DNA from: Bacteroidales bacterium UBA4293
GTDB taxonomy: Bacteria; Bacteroidota; Bacteroidia; Bacteroidales; Bacteroidaceae
Direction: 5' to 3'
Assembly (NCBI GenBank): GCA_002395835.1
Contig: DGVD01000018.1
Span: 124,001-188,000, forward strand
DNA length: 64,000 nt
This document shows positions 36,807 through 44,165 of the stretch, one piece after another. The stretch's first letter is position 1, and every line of letters begins with the position of its first letter. A program made the translations under genes and the position numbers. The notes under the pieces are model-generated. The model was not told the origin of the DNA and ran no database searches. It saw only the letters and a list, made by a program, of their open reading frames with translations.

Positions 36807-38156
36807 ATGAAACAAAAACCAGATCTTAGTTTCTGGAAGCTCTGGAATCTGAGCTTCGGATTTTTCGGCGTACAGATAGCATACGCCTTGCAAAGTGCCA
36901 ACATAAGTAGAATTTTTGCTACTCTGGGTGCAGACCCGCATGACCTTAGTTTCTTCTGGATTCTACCTCCACTGATGGGTATCATCGTTCAGCCTCTGGT
37001 AGGAAAATACAGTGACAAGACTTGGTGCCGCTTCGGAAGGCGAATTCCTTACCTCTTCATAGGTGCCACAGTAGCAGTTCTGGTCATGTGCATGCTCCCT
37101 AATGCTGGAAGTTTCGGAATGGCTGTAAGCACTGCCATGATTTTCGGATTGATTTCTCTCATGTTCCTGGATACTAGTATCAATATGGCAATGCAACCCT
37201 TTAAGATGCTGGTAGGAGACATGGTGAACGAAAAACAGAAAGGTCTGGCATACTCCATCCAAAGTTTCCTATGCAATGCTGGATCACTGGTGGGCTACCT
37301 CTTCCCTATTGTATTTACTGCTATAGGAATCAGCAACATAGCACCTGAAGGTGTGGTTCCCGATTCCGTTATCTACTCCTTCTATATTGGAGCCTTGATA
37401 CTGATTCTCTGCGTTATCTATACTACCAGCAAGGTAAAAGAATGGAATCCTCAGGAATATGCTGAATACAACGGTTTGACAGAGAAGCCGAAAGAGGATG
37501 AAAACGTGAGCATGTTTAAACTCCTGGTCAATGCTCCTAAAGCTTTCTGGACTGTAGGACTGGTGCAGTTCTTCTGCTGGGCAGCTTTCTTGTACATGTG
37601 GAATTACACCAACGGAGCCATAGCTGCCAACGCATTCAATGCCCCTGTAGTGAACGGAGTTATTCAAGTAGCTTCTCCTGAGTATCAAGCTGCAGGAAAC
37701 TGGGTAGGTGTACTGTTTGCTGTACAAGCTGTGGGATCTGTTATCTGGGCTGTGGTAATCCCTATGTTCAAGAACCACAAAACGGCATACATTGTCAGCC
37801 TCATTATCGGAGGTATAGGGTTCATCAGCACTTATTATATCCATAACCAGTACGTGCTCTTCATCAGCTTCCTTTTGATAGGTGCTGCATGGGCTGCTAT
37901 GCTGGCTCTACCATTCACCATCCTGACCAATGCCCTGACTGGTGTGGGACATATGGGAACTTACTTGGGACTATTCAATGGAACCATCTGCCTTCCACAG
38001 ATTATTGCTGCACTGCTGGGTGGTGTAATTCTAAGTATCATTGGAACAGCCGACAACGGTGCTGCCAACCAACCTGGAATGCTTTTCCTTGCCGGTATCC
38101 TGCTGTTCATAGCTGCTGCCCTGGTCAATGTTATCAAGGAACATAAAACGAAATAA
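36807..38156 (+). CDS. GPH/SLC45-type sugar:cation symporter, probably maltose/maltooligosaccharide
   Basis: 449 residues with about 12 membrane helices. Major-facilitator GPH/SLC45 motifs: SANISRIFATLGADP, GIIVQPLVGKYSDKTWCRFGRRIPYLFIG (the loop 2-3 signature) and MFLDTSINMAMQPFKMLVGDMV. It would take maltose-type sugars across the inner membrane for MalQ. Placement directly behind the regulator and opposite susCDEF supports this substrate, but it is inference. A terminator follows. Confidence 0.87.
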   Translation: MKQKPDLSFWKLWNLSFGFFGVQIAYALQSANISRIFATLGADPHDLSFFWILPPLMGIIVQPLVGKYSDKTWCRFGRRIPYLFIGATVAVLVMCMLPNAGSFGMAVSTAMIFGLISLMFLDTSINMAMQPFKMLVGDMVNEKQKGLAYSIQSFLCNAGSLVGYLFPIVFTAIGISNIAPEGVVPDSVIYSFYIGALILILCVIYTTSKVKEWNPQEYAEYNGLTEKPKEDENVSMFKLLVNAPKAFWTVGLVQFFCWAAFLYMWNYTNGAIAANAFNAPVVNGVIQVASPEYQAAGNWVGVLFAVQAVGSVIWAVVIPMFKNHKTAYIVSLIIGGIGFISTYYIHNQYVLFISFLLIGAAWAAMLALPFTILTNALTGVGHMGTYLGLFNGTICLPQIIAALLGGVILSIIGTADNGAANQPGMLFLAGILLFIAAALVNVIKEHKTK

Positions 38157-38177
38157 CAATGATGTAAAATAGAATAA

Positions 38178-38210
38178 AAGAGGCTTGCTTCACAGCAGGC
38201 CTCTTTCTTT
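38178..38210 (+). terminator. Terminator after the sugar transporter
   Basis: Stem AAAGAGGCTTGC/GCAGGCCTCTTT with one wobble pair, followed by CTTTT. Confidence 0.8.
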
Positions 38211-38412
38211 TAACTCTATTTACATTTAGACTATCTTTAGTCTTGACATACATGAAGTTTAGTTACATGTCTATACTAATAACCGTTTAACTTATATATG
38301 AACACTATTGAAACTGGACGCAAAGATAATAAATTCTTAAACTTTTTCAAGAAAAAAAGGAAAAAAATTAAAACATAACGGGCACAAAATGTGAAAGTTC
38401 GAAAAAAAATTA
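38211..38412. other. Intergenic stretch with small inverted repeats, no gene seen
   Basis: Very AT-rich. It contains AGACTA-tctt-TAGTCT and GACAT...ATGTC inverted repeats near 38229-38272, which could be a small hairpin or operator upstream of the next gene. No reading frame of interest. Confidence 0.4.
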
Positions 38413-38420
38413 TATATTTG
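38413..38420 (+). promoter_or_regulatory. Promoter -7 box (TATATTTG) of the 153-residue protein gene
   Basis: TAnnTTTG match 76 bp before the ATG at 38496. Confidence 0.5.
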
Positions 38421-38495
38421 CAAACGAAAGAAGCATATAATTACAAGACTTACACACTAAAAAGGGGGTAAAAATCCCTATCTCTCACTACTACA

Positions 38496-38957
38496 ATGAA
38501 CATATATAAATATGATTTGATTAGCAGGCAGATTTCAGCCGACCTGGTGAAACTAGCTAAAGAAAAAGGTTTAGACAATCTAGAGGTTGACGAAGTTTTG
38601 CTTACCGTTTTCACCCCCATGGCACAACTGGACTATGACAGTTTGAACTACATTCAGCTGAAACAGAAACATCTGTGGAAACTGTATACTTTTTTTGAGG
38701 TAAAAGGAAGACGTGAACGGTTTAAACGCTACAATAAGGATGCTGCACGCACGGCATTCCAAGAAGAACTGATTTCTAATATAGTAAGCCTGGAAGCTAA
38801 GATTGACTTGCTGAAAGACGTGAAAATGATCTCAAATGTAGATGAAAATGGCAAAGTTCACCTCAATGAGAAATTGTACAATGCATATTTGAATGCCAAC
38901 TTCAATTCCATCCGGTACGGGACTATTAACTATGGTGGTCCTTTCAGGAAGCAATAA
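38496..38957 (+). CDS. Conserved-looking small protein of unknown function
   Basis: 153 residues, cytoplasmic, mostly helical, with no signal or membrane segment. It starts MNIYKYDLISRQISADLVKLAKEKGLDN and has a basic patch VKGRRERFKRYNKDAAR in the middle, so nucleic-acid contact is possible but unproven. I do not recognise the family. Its own promoter and the codon use support a real gene. It stands between the transporter operon and a convergent small-RNA candidate. Confidence 0.7.
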   Translation: MNIYKYDLISRQISADLVKLAKEKGLDNLEVDEVLLTVFTPMAQLDYDSLNYIQLKQKHLWKLYTFFEVKGRRERFKRYNKDAARTAFQEELISNIVSLEAKIDLLKDVKMISNVDENGKVHLNEKLYNAYLNANFNSIRYGTINYGGPFRKQ

Positions 38958-39057
38958 AAAAAGAGAACCCCGTGCTGGAGTTCTCTAAAATTCTTAATAA
39001 AAACTAATACTATGAAAGAAAATTTGTCAATAGCTGCACATCTACAGCTATGTTTGC
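38955..39057 (-). ncRNA. Candidate small RNA, about 100 nt
   Basis: On the minus strand a TATCTTTG box (39063-39070), with TTGG 20 bp upstream, predicts a start near 39057. The transcript would hold a 5' hairpin ATAGCTG-8 nt-CAGCTAT (39030-39051) and end at a hairpin AGAGAAC...GTTCTCT (38962-38986) followed by seven T on the minus strand. No reading frame fills this unit. It reads toward the end of the 153-residue gene, so it may be a trans-acting sRNA or an antisense 3' element. Confidence 0.5.
38962..38986 (-). terminator. Intrinsic terminator (best in minus direction)
   Basis: Stem AGAGAAC/GTTCTCT extended by two G-C pairs. The T-run (TTTTTTTA) follows on the minus strand, so it ends the sRNA candidate and any read-through from the HxlR gene. 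It may also stop the plus-strand gene. Confidence 0.65.
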
Positions 39058-39147
39058 TGATGCAAAGATAGGCAAAATAAAAGAGTAGCTCCAAGCACCG
39101 CAACCTTTTTTCCTGTAAATCAATGAATATTTTGACCTATGTCAAAG

Positions 39148-39522
39148 TTAGGAAAGCATTAATCTTCGATGTTCCATCCCCCATTCCGTCATCTGGTAAA
39201 CCACTGCAAAAAGTCGTTTCCCATGCTCGGTCAAGAGGTATTCCACTCTAGGAGGATACCCGTAACACTCTTTCTTTTCTAGCAGTCGGTCATCGCACAT
39301 CTGACGAAGTCTTTCCGTAAGCACTTTCTCACTGATACCATGAACCACTGAAAGCATATCCTTGAAACGGGTGCTTCCACAAAGAATGGCAGTAAGGATT
39401 TCCACCGTCCATTTGCTCCGAAGCACATCCATCGTATCGGTTATAGAAAGCACCTCCCTACAAAGAACTTTTGCATCTTTTGCAGCAATCTCTTGGATTA
39501 ATTCATCTATATTTTCATTCAT
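39148..39522 (-). CDS. HxlR-family transcriptional regulator
   Basis: 124 residues with the HxlR winged-helix pattern: DVLRSKWTVEILTAILCGSTRFKDML, HGISEKVLTERLRQMCDDRLL, YPPRVEYLLTEHGKRL. The family often senses electrophiles or aldehydes through a conserved Cys. Here one Cys lies in the N-terminal arm (KVLCREVL) before the HTH. It stands alone, and its upstream region carries two tandem inverted repeats that could be its operator. Confidence 0.92.
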   Translation of the reverse strand: MNENIDELIQEIAAKDAKVLCREVLSITDTMDVLRSKWTVEILTAILCGSTRFKDMLSVVHGISEKVLTERLRQMCDDRLLEKKECYGYPPRVEYLLTEHGKRLFAVVYQMTEWGMEHRRLMLS

Positions 39523-39540
39523 CTTTTTATACCGTAAATT

Positions 39541-39597
39541 TTTCTCCCCAGTTAGGGAAAAATATTTCTCTAGTTAGAGAGTAAAAAAGGGGAGAAA
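39541..39597. promoter_or_regulatory. Tandem inverted/direct repeats upstream of the HxlR gene
   Basis: Two units with an AGTTAG core (39550-39555 and 39572-39577) sit in small dyads (TCCC..GGGA and TCTCTAgtTAGAGA) whose centres are 22 bp apart, about two helical turns. Both are enclosed by TTTCTCCCC/GGGGAGAAA arms. A likely autoregulatory operator; it could also act as a terminator for the upstream minus-strand gene. Confidence 0.5.
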
Positions 39598-39612
39598 TTA
39601 GCCCTCCTGAAA

Positions 39613-40470
39613 TTAGAGTAATTTCTTCACTTCTGAAAGAAGATTTTGGGGTGAAAGAGGCTCCTTTTCACAAGGCTTCAACATCCAACGAACGGTCCAG
39701 CTGAGCTGTTCCCCTGGCTGTAAAGGAGTATATTTTCCTTGACTCTCTAGCTCTATGTAAGTATCCCCGTGATTAACGTAAACCTGCACTTCTGCTTCTC
39801 CCGGAGCTGGTTCCGACGGATTCAAGTCGGGAAACTGCTTTACCAGTAATAAACCATCATGGGCATAAGCCAGCCAACCTTTTGCATCGGCATTTATCTT
39901 CCGGTTATCCTCCTTCACATCTGCCTCATACCAGGACACTCCATCTTCCTCCTGAAAATCTAAAAGCCCAGCTGGGGTGATTCCATCTGCTGGAGCATCA
40001 AAGAAAATCACACCTGCATTGGGAACACGACTGATTTCCCAGGGTGCCACACGTTGTTCCTCTTCGCTTTCATTTATAATGGTATAGGTGACAAGGATGG
40101 ACTGGGTGGATTCCTCTGCTGAAAATGTCTTTATAACCCGATATTTCAGTTGTTCTGAAACTTCGCTTTTCATAATCAGTAAGCCGTCTTTCTGCTCCAC
40201 CGTGTAAGGAAGTTTGTCAAACTCGGGTACTGGAGGCCAGTTCCAGTCCTTCTGCGGACTAGTCCAAAAAGTGCTTCCAAAAGACTCCCCTACTTTCAGT
40301 TGTGACAGAACTTCTTTATCTTCATACTTAAAGGAGATGATTCTGGCACCATTCTCAGCATCGATGCTCATGCTCACAGGACCCGACTTCAGATGGTATA
40401 TGGCATCGGTCTGACAGGATTGAAGGCCTATGAAAGCCAGGAAGCAAATAAATACAGCTTTTATATTCAT
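39613..40470 (-). CDS. DUF4380-type lipoprotein
   Basis: 285 residues with lipobox LQSC (C19). The beta-rich body resembles DUF4380 / galactose-mutarotase-like superfamily sequences: GPVSMSIDAENGARIISFKYEDKEVL, FGSTFWTSPQKDWNWPP, TYTIINESEEEQRVAPWEISRVPNAGVIFF, TYIELESQGKYTPLQPGEQLSWTVRW. It probably binds or handles a sugar in the periplasm; the exact role is unknown. Single gene. Confidence 0.8.
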   Translation of the reverse strand: MNIKAVFICFLAFIGLQSCQTDAIYHLKSGPVSMSIDAENGARIISFKYEDKEVLSQLKVGESFGSTFWTSPQKDWNWPPVPEFDKLPYTVEQKDGLLIMKSEVSEQLKYRVIKTFSAEESTQSILVTYTIINESEEEQRVAPWEISRVPNAGVIFFDAPADGITPAGLLDFQEEDGVSWYEADVKEDNRKINADAKGWLAYAHDGLLLVKQFPDLNPSEPAPGEAEVQVYVNHGDTYIELESQGKYTPLQPGEQLSWTVRWMLKPCEKEPLSPQNLLSEVKKLL

Positions 40471-40588
40471 GTAATCTATTATTTAAATCTTGGTAAATAT
40501 AGTCATTTGAATTCAAACCACCTTCATTTCTCCCCCGATTTTCGTTCTTATATATATAAATAGGTATAAAAAGAAGGACAAATACGGG

Positions 40589-40627
40589 TCGTTTGTCGAT
40601 TGGTCGATAGTTTAACATCGTTCGTCG
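40589..40627. promoter_or_regulatory. Direct repeats TCGTTTGTCG / TCGTTCGTCG upstream of a strong promoter
   Basis: Two near-identical 10-bp repeats (40589-40598 and 40618-40627) 29 bp apart, with related GGTCGATA and a CGAT..ATCG dyad between. The second ends 8 bp before the -33 element of the next promoter, a typical activator position. Confidence 0.5.
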
Positions 40628-40635
40628 GACATGAG

Positions 40636-40666
40636 TTTGAAACCCATGAAAGTCACCGTATCTTTG
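40636..40666 (+). promoter_or_regulatory. Consensus promoter of the small secreted protein
   Basis: TTTG (40636-40639), exactly 19 bp, TATCTTTG (40659-40666). The leader to the ATG at 40743 is about 70 nt. Confidence 0.8.
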
Positions 40667-40742
40667 TAGTGTCAAAAGGAAAAAACCCGATGACAGAGAC
40701 AAAAAATAGAAAATAAAAAATAACCATTTAAAATAGAAAAAT

Positions 40743-41099
40743 ATGAAAAAGTTTATTCTTTCTTTAGTAGCAGTTTTCGCAGTATCAGTTAGTTCATTCG
40801 CAGCAGTAGATAACGACGTAAAAACGTTGAACAATAAGATGAACAAGATGGAATCTTACCTCCAGATGGATGGTTACCAGACCTCTGTAATGACAGGAGC
40901 TACAATGAAGCTGCAAGATGCTCTGCAGCAGGCTATTCTAGAAACAAATGAAGAGACCAAGGCTCAAGAAATTAAAAAGGCAGTGGAGAAGAATCTGAAG
41001 CAAACCAGTCGGGTACTCTCCATGGATCAGTACAAGAGATACTTGAGAGTCCTAAACAGCACTTTGCAGAATGCGGGTTTAAATGAATACACCAGATAA
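40743..41099 (+). CDS. Small secreted helical protein of unknown function
   Basis: 118 residues. The signal peptide ends VSVSSFAA, leaving about 97 mature residues that are highly helical and rich in Lys, Gln and Met: DVKTLNNKMNKMESYLQMDGYQTS, MKLQDALQQAILETNEETKAQEIKKAVEKNLKQTSRVL. No Cys, no known motif. A perfect promoter, upstream repeats and a strong terminator suggest a well expressed, regulated single gene. I do not recognise the family; an envelope or stress protein is a guess. Confidence 0.78.
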   Translation: MKKFILSLVAVFAVSVSSFAAVDNDVKTLNNKMNKMESYLQMDGYQTSVMTGATMKLQDALQQAILETNEETKAQEIKKAVEKNLKQTSRVLSMDQYKRYLRVLNSTLQNAGLNEYTR

Positions 41100-41137
41100 A
41101 TTTTAAAGATTATAGTTCTCATAAGGTAAAAAGATAG

Positions 41138-41166
41138 GGACGGGCTGTAGGGTCCGTCCTTTTTTT
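41138..41166 (+). terminator. Terminator after the small secreted protein
   Basis: Stem GGACGG/CCGTCC with a 10-nt loop, followed by T7. Confidence 0.85.
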
Positions 41167-41228
41167 ATTTATGTAAAATTGGTAAGATAATCTGCAAATT
41201 ATATCATTGAAATGCAAAGAAATGAATG

Positions 41229-41236
41229 TATCTTTG
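41229..41236 (+). promoter_or_regulatory. Promoter -7 box (TATCTTTG) of the phosphoesterase gene
   Basis: Exact consensus with ATTG 19 bp upstream, 23 bp before the ATG at 41260. Confidence 0.7.
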
Positions 41237-41259
41237 CATCCATATAAAAATAGAGAAAT

Positions 41260-42342
41260 ATGAGATTATTCTTCTTGGTATTCACCTTGCTGCCACTGAT
41301 AGGTCAAGGATATGTGATGTGGCGAACTTGGAAGATGCTCCCTAAAAAGAACCTACTCCGATGGGGGGCCATATTAGCCGAACTAGCTGCATTCTGCCTG
41401 TTCTTCGTTCACATGGCAGGGAATAGGGATATATGGCCCCTTTGGCTTTCCTCTTTCATGTACGAAATGGGAACTGGTTATCTGGTCGTGTTACTCTACC
41501 TGTTACTCATTTTCGTGGTGCTGGATATTCTTCGTTTAATACGTGTGCTTCCCAAACACATCTTCTACAATAATGCCAAAACAAGTCTTATCATAGCTTT
41601 GGCTTTGCTGGTAGTGCTCGTCTACGGTAATGTTCACTACCACAACAAGCAGCGTGTGGAATTAAGCTATACTAGTGAGAAGGTAACCAAGCCACTTAAA
41701 CTAGTCATGGTGAGCGACTTACACCTAGGCTACCATAATGTACGGAAGGACTTGAAAAAATGGATTAAACTGATAAACGATGAGAATCCTGACCTTGTAC
41801 TGATAGCTGGTGACCTTATAGACGGCAGCATCCGTCCCGTGAACGAGGAGCAGATGTACGAAGAGTTCAAGACTCTGAAAGCTCCTGTCTATGCCTGCTT
41901 AGGTAATCACGATTATATGACAGGAGCCAGTCAGGATATGGAGTTTTGTCAGAAAGCTGGCATTCATGTGCTAGTAGATTCTGTGGCTTATGTGGGTGAT
42001 TTGGCACTCGTATCACGTGATGACCGGACCAACAGGGAACGTAAGTCACTAAAGGACATCATGCAAGGTATAGACCGCAGTAAATACATCATAGAATTAG
42101 ATCACCAGCCTTATAATCTAGAAGAAGCTGAGCAGAATGGTGTAGATCTGGAACTTGCAGGACATACCCATGATGGACAGATTTGGCCTATCAAATGGAT
42201 TACCCGTAGTATGTATGAGTGCTCCTATGGATCTTGGAAACGGGGAGATACACAATATTACATCAGTTCAGGACTGGGTATTTGGGGACCTGAATTCAGA
42301 ATTGGAACAGATTCTGAATATGTAGTCATTAATCTTAAATAA
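41260..42342 (+). CDS. Membrane metallophosphoesterase (YaeI-like)
   Basis: 360 residues. About four N-terminal membrane helices (to about residue 125) precede a calcineurin-type phosphoesterase domain with all metal motifs: VSDLHLGYH, LIAGDLIDGS, CLGNHDYM, LDHQPYN and LAGHTHDGQIWP. Relatives include E. coli YaeI and UDP-diacylglucosamine-hydrolase-like enzymes acting on lipid-linked phosphates. The exact substrate is unknown. Single gene with its own promoter. Confidence 0.9.
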   Translation: MRLFFLVFTLLPLIGQGYVMWRTWKMLPKKNLLRWGAILAELAAFCLFFVHMAGNRDIWPLWLSSFMYEMGTGYLVVLLYLLLIFVVLDILRLIRVLPKHIFYNNAKTSLIIALALLVVLVYGNVHYHNKQRVELSYTSEKVTKPLKLVMVSDLHLGYHNVRKDLKKWIKLINDENPDLVLIAGDLIDGSIRPVNEEQMYEEFKTLKAPVYACLGNHDYMTGASQDMEFCQKAGIHVLVDSVAYVGDLALVSRDDRTNRERKSLKDIMQGIDRSKYIIELDHQPYNLEEAEQNGVDLELAGHTHDGQIWPIKWITRSMYECSYGSWKRGDTQYYISSGLGIWGPEFRIGTDSEYVVINLK

Positions 42343-42349
42343 ATAATCC

Positions 42350-42798
42350 CGGGGAATGATTGGCTTCCCCCCCCTTACGGTAATAATACACCCGCTCCTT
42401 TTCCCTGCATACTACTTTATACGCTTGTCAGAACCTTCTAAGTCTGATGAGCAATAAGGTAGTCTGCAGGGATTGTGGTTCTTTTCCTTCGCATGGGAAC
42501 CACCAGGCCAGTATAGCATCGCATCCCTGAACGTAGTGTGTGTTTCTTTTATCCCTTTCCTTAAAAGAAAGTAAAGCATGCAGTCGCCTGTTGTCGGAGC
42601 GTGGAGGACAGCGCAGGACTTGAACACACTATCTATACAGACCTGGGGCCTTTCAGCCCCGGAACAGGTCCCCGACTTTTCCCGTCTAGGGGACTCATTC
42701 ACTAAACCCTATTTTCAGTACTGAAGGCGCACTGGTAGCCAAGATACGTGTTGGGGAACTTGGCGGACAAAGCTACTCTCCTTTTCATGTCCACTTCG
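42350..42798 (-). ncRNA. Candidate large structured RNA, about 430-450 nt, unidentified
   Basis: A promoter on the minus strand (TTTTTG, 21 bp, TAACTTTG at 42804-42811) reads into a stretch with no credible gene but many strong nested hairpins: GGAC.AAG/CTT.GTCC, GCCAAG/CTTGGC, GTCCCC/GGGGAC, GGGGC..GCCCC, TAGTGTGTT/AACACACACTA, CAGGGAT/ATCCCTG enclosing TGGTTC/GAACCA, and CCCTGC..ACTAC/GTAGT..GCAGGG. The last two helices compete for one ATCCCTGC strand, so the RNA may switch. A GGGGAA/TTCCCC hairpin (42351-42370) may mark the 3' end. The hallmark sequences of RNase P RNA and tmRNA are absent. Base composition is clearly richer in GC than neighbouring gaps. Confidence 0.6.
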
Positions 42799-42803
42799 TC
42801 CTG

Positions 42804-42811
42804 CAAAGTTA
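42804..42811 (-). promoter_or_regulatory. Promoter -7 box (TAACTTTG) of the structured RNA
   Basis: TAnnTTTG match on the minus strand with a TTTTTG -33 element 21 bp upstream. No protein start follows, which points to an RNA gene. Confidence 0.6.
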
Positions 42812-42899
42812 AATGGACAGGAGCCCCATATACAAAAACGGTTAAGAATCTATGGTTTAGGTCTGAAGGTTATAGGGATGAAACAGCTAAAATTAATAG

Positions 42900-43060
42900 A
42901 GCATTCATCGGGCACCTCGAATTGCCCGATTGGGCAAAAGGAACTAACCAGTCAGCTAGCTTTAGCTGTCCGACCGGTTTCTTTCAGTTGTCTGATTTTG
43001 GTTGTTGCCCGGAAAGTAATTTAGTGGCAGTTTCCATTTGAGGTGTGAGGACATCCCATC
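42900..43060. other. Second structured stretch without a gene
   Basis: Nested inverted repeats: CGGGCA/TGCCCG (from about 42909), AACCaGTC/GACcGGTT enclosing AGCTA-gctt-TAGCT, GGGCAA/TTGCCC around them, and GGAAA/TTTCC. It may be another RNA or an upstream extension of the one at 42350-42798. I find no convincing promoter on either strand. Confidence 0.4.
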
Positions 43061-43099
43061 TCATAACTTATTTATAAGGTGTATACCCAATACAAATAG

Positions 43100-43142
43100 A
43101 ATGACCCCCGAAAGTTCTTATGTTCAACTTTCGGGGGTCATT
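43100..43142. terminator. Strong terminator of the OmpA-family gene
   Basis: Perfect 17-bp inverted repeat (AATGACCCCCGAAAGTT and its complement) with a 9-nt loop, 23 bp after the stop at 43165. Symmetric enough to act on both strands. Confidence 0.85.
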
Positions 43143-43164
43143 ACATTTATCTGTAAAATACAGC

Positions 43165-44046
43165 TTATTCGTCAGTCTCTGGAGCCTGTTCAATAAGTTC
43201 CATGAATTGATCCAGTTTAGGAGTAATGATAATTTGAGTACGACGGTTACGCTGTTTTCCTAGCTCGGTATCATTGGATGCGATAGGATTGTACTCACCA
43301 CGACCACCTGCTGTAAGACGTTTAGGATCAACTCCATACTCGTTCTGAAGTGCCATGACCACTGAAGCAGCACGCAAGGTACTTAAATCCCAGTTGTTAC
43401 GGATATTAGGACGAGAGATTGGCACATTATCGGTATTACCCTCTACTAGTACCTCATAATCCTTATAGTCTGTGATAATCTTGGCAATCTTACTCAAAGT
43501 CTGACCAGCACGTTCATTGATTTCATAACTGCCACTCTTGTAAAGCATGTTGTCTGCCAGAGAAATGTAAACCACACCCTTCAGCACCTTTACATCTACC
43601 TCCTGCAGTTCCTCACGACTCAAAGAACGTGTCAGGTTGTTGGTGAGCACCACGTTGAGGGAATCGGACTTAGTCTTAGCATCCACCAACTGCTTGATGT
43701 ATTTATTTGAAGCGTTAATCTCATCTACAAGCTTAGAGATATTGATATTACCCTGACTATTCAGCTGGATACTATTGTCAAGAGATTTCTGAAGCTCTGC
43801 ATAAGACTTGCGCTGCTCCTCATTCAGTTTACGAGCTTCGGCCAAACGTTCTTCCAGGCTCTTAACCTGAGTGTTACTTTCTGCCAGTTTCACCTGAAGG
43901 TCACTGTTCTGTGACTGGAGTGACTGATAATCGGTCTGCAGATTCTGATAATTAGTCTGCAAATCGGCAAATTGCTGCTTGGAAACACAACTGCCTAGCA
44001 ACAATGTAGCTCCCAAAAGTGGAAGAATCAGATAGTTTCTTTTCAT
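43165..44046 (-). CDS. OmpA-family peptidoglycan-binding lipoprotein with coiled coil
   Basis: 293 residues from the ATG at 44046; earlier in-frame codons add no signal. Lipobox LGSC is followed by a long coiled coil (about 25-125: QTNYQNLQTDYQSLQSQNSDLQVKL.., VKSLEERLAEARKLNEEQ). A C-terminal OmpA domain has LADNMLYKSGSYEINERAGQTL, YEVLVEGNTDNVPI, NNWDLSTLRAASVV and GGRGEYNPIASNDTELGKQRNRRTQI. The NWDLSTLRA/RNRR residues are those that bind diaminopimelate in peptidoglycan. It ties the outer membrane to the cell wall. Confidence 0.9.
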   Translation of the reverse strand: MKRNYLILPLLGATLLLGSCVSKQQFADLQTNYQNLQTDYQSLQSQNSDLQVKLAESNTQVKSLEERLAEARKLNEEQRKSYAELQKSLDNSIQLNSQGNINISKLVDEINASNKYIKQLVDAKTKSDSLNVVLTNNLTRSLSREELQEVDVKVLKGVVYISLADNMLYKSGSYEINERAGQTLSKIAKIITDYKDYEVLVEGNTDNVPISRPNIRNNWDLSTLRAASVVMALQNEYGVDPKRLTAGGRGEYNPIASNDTELGKQRNRRTQIIITPKLDQFMELIEQAPETDE

Positions 44047-44089
44047 TGTTATATAAATTAAATATGTTATTCCACGGTGCAATATTACA

Positions 44090-44118
44090 AATAAATCCCC
44101 TACGGAAGGGGATTTATT
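44090..44118 (-). terminator. Terminator of the malQ-pulA-susA operon
   Basis: Perfect 11-bp inverted repeat AATAAATCCCC/GGGGATTTATT with a 7-nt loop, 48 bp after the susA stop. The ompA-like start lies just beyond. Confidence 0.8.
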
Positions 44119-44165
44119 CTTATTTTTGTGATTTATTTACAAAATATGCAGCCTATAAAGGCTTT

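Noticed and set aside
36408..36985. Two overlapping minus-strand frames opposite the LacI regulator and transporter
   Set aside because: Shadows of the plus-strand genes, without signal or domain.
39012..39071. 19-codon plus-strand ORF starting ATGAAAGAAAATTTG
   Set aside because: Too short, no downstream gene on that strand for a leader peptide to control, and the opposite strand has a better explanation as an sRNA.
40355..40846. 163-codon minus-strand frame across the DUF4380 start and the secreted-protein promoter
   Set aside because: It runs through two promoters and the signal peptide of a good gene, and has no motif.
42412..42702. 96-codon open frame on the minus strand inside the structured RNA candidate
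   Set aside because: The sequence is dominated by hairpins, the peptide has no protein-like character, and the start is far from the promoter.
42350..42811. RNase P RNA or tmRNA as the identity of the structured RNA
   Set aside because: The conserved GAGGAAAGTCC core and the ACAGAA region of RNase P RNA, and the tmRNA ends and tag reading frame, are not found on either strand.
42748..43041. 97-codon open frame on the plus strand in the gene-free zone
   Set aside because: No signal, domain or plausible start context, odd composition, and it overlaps strong RNA-type inverted repeats and the antisense promoter.
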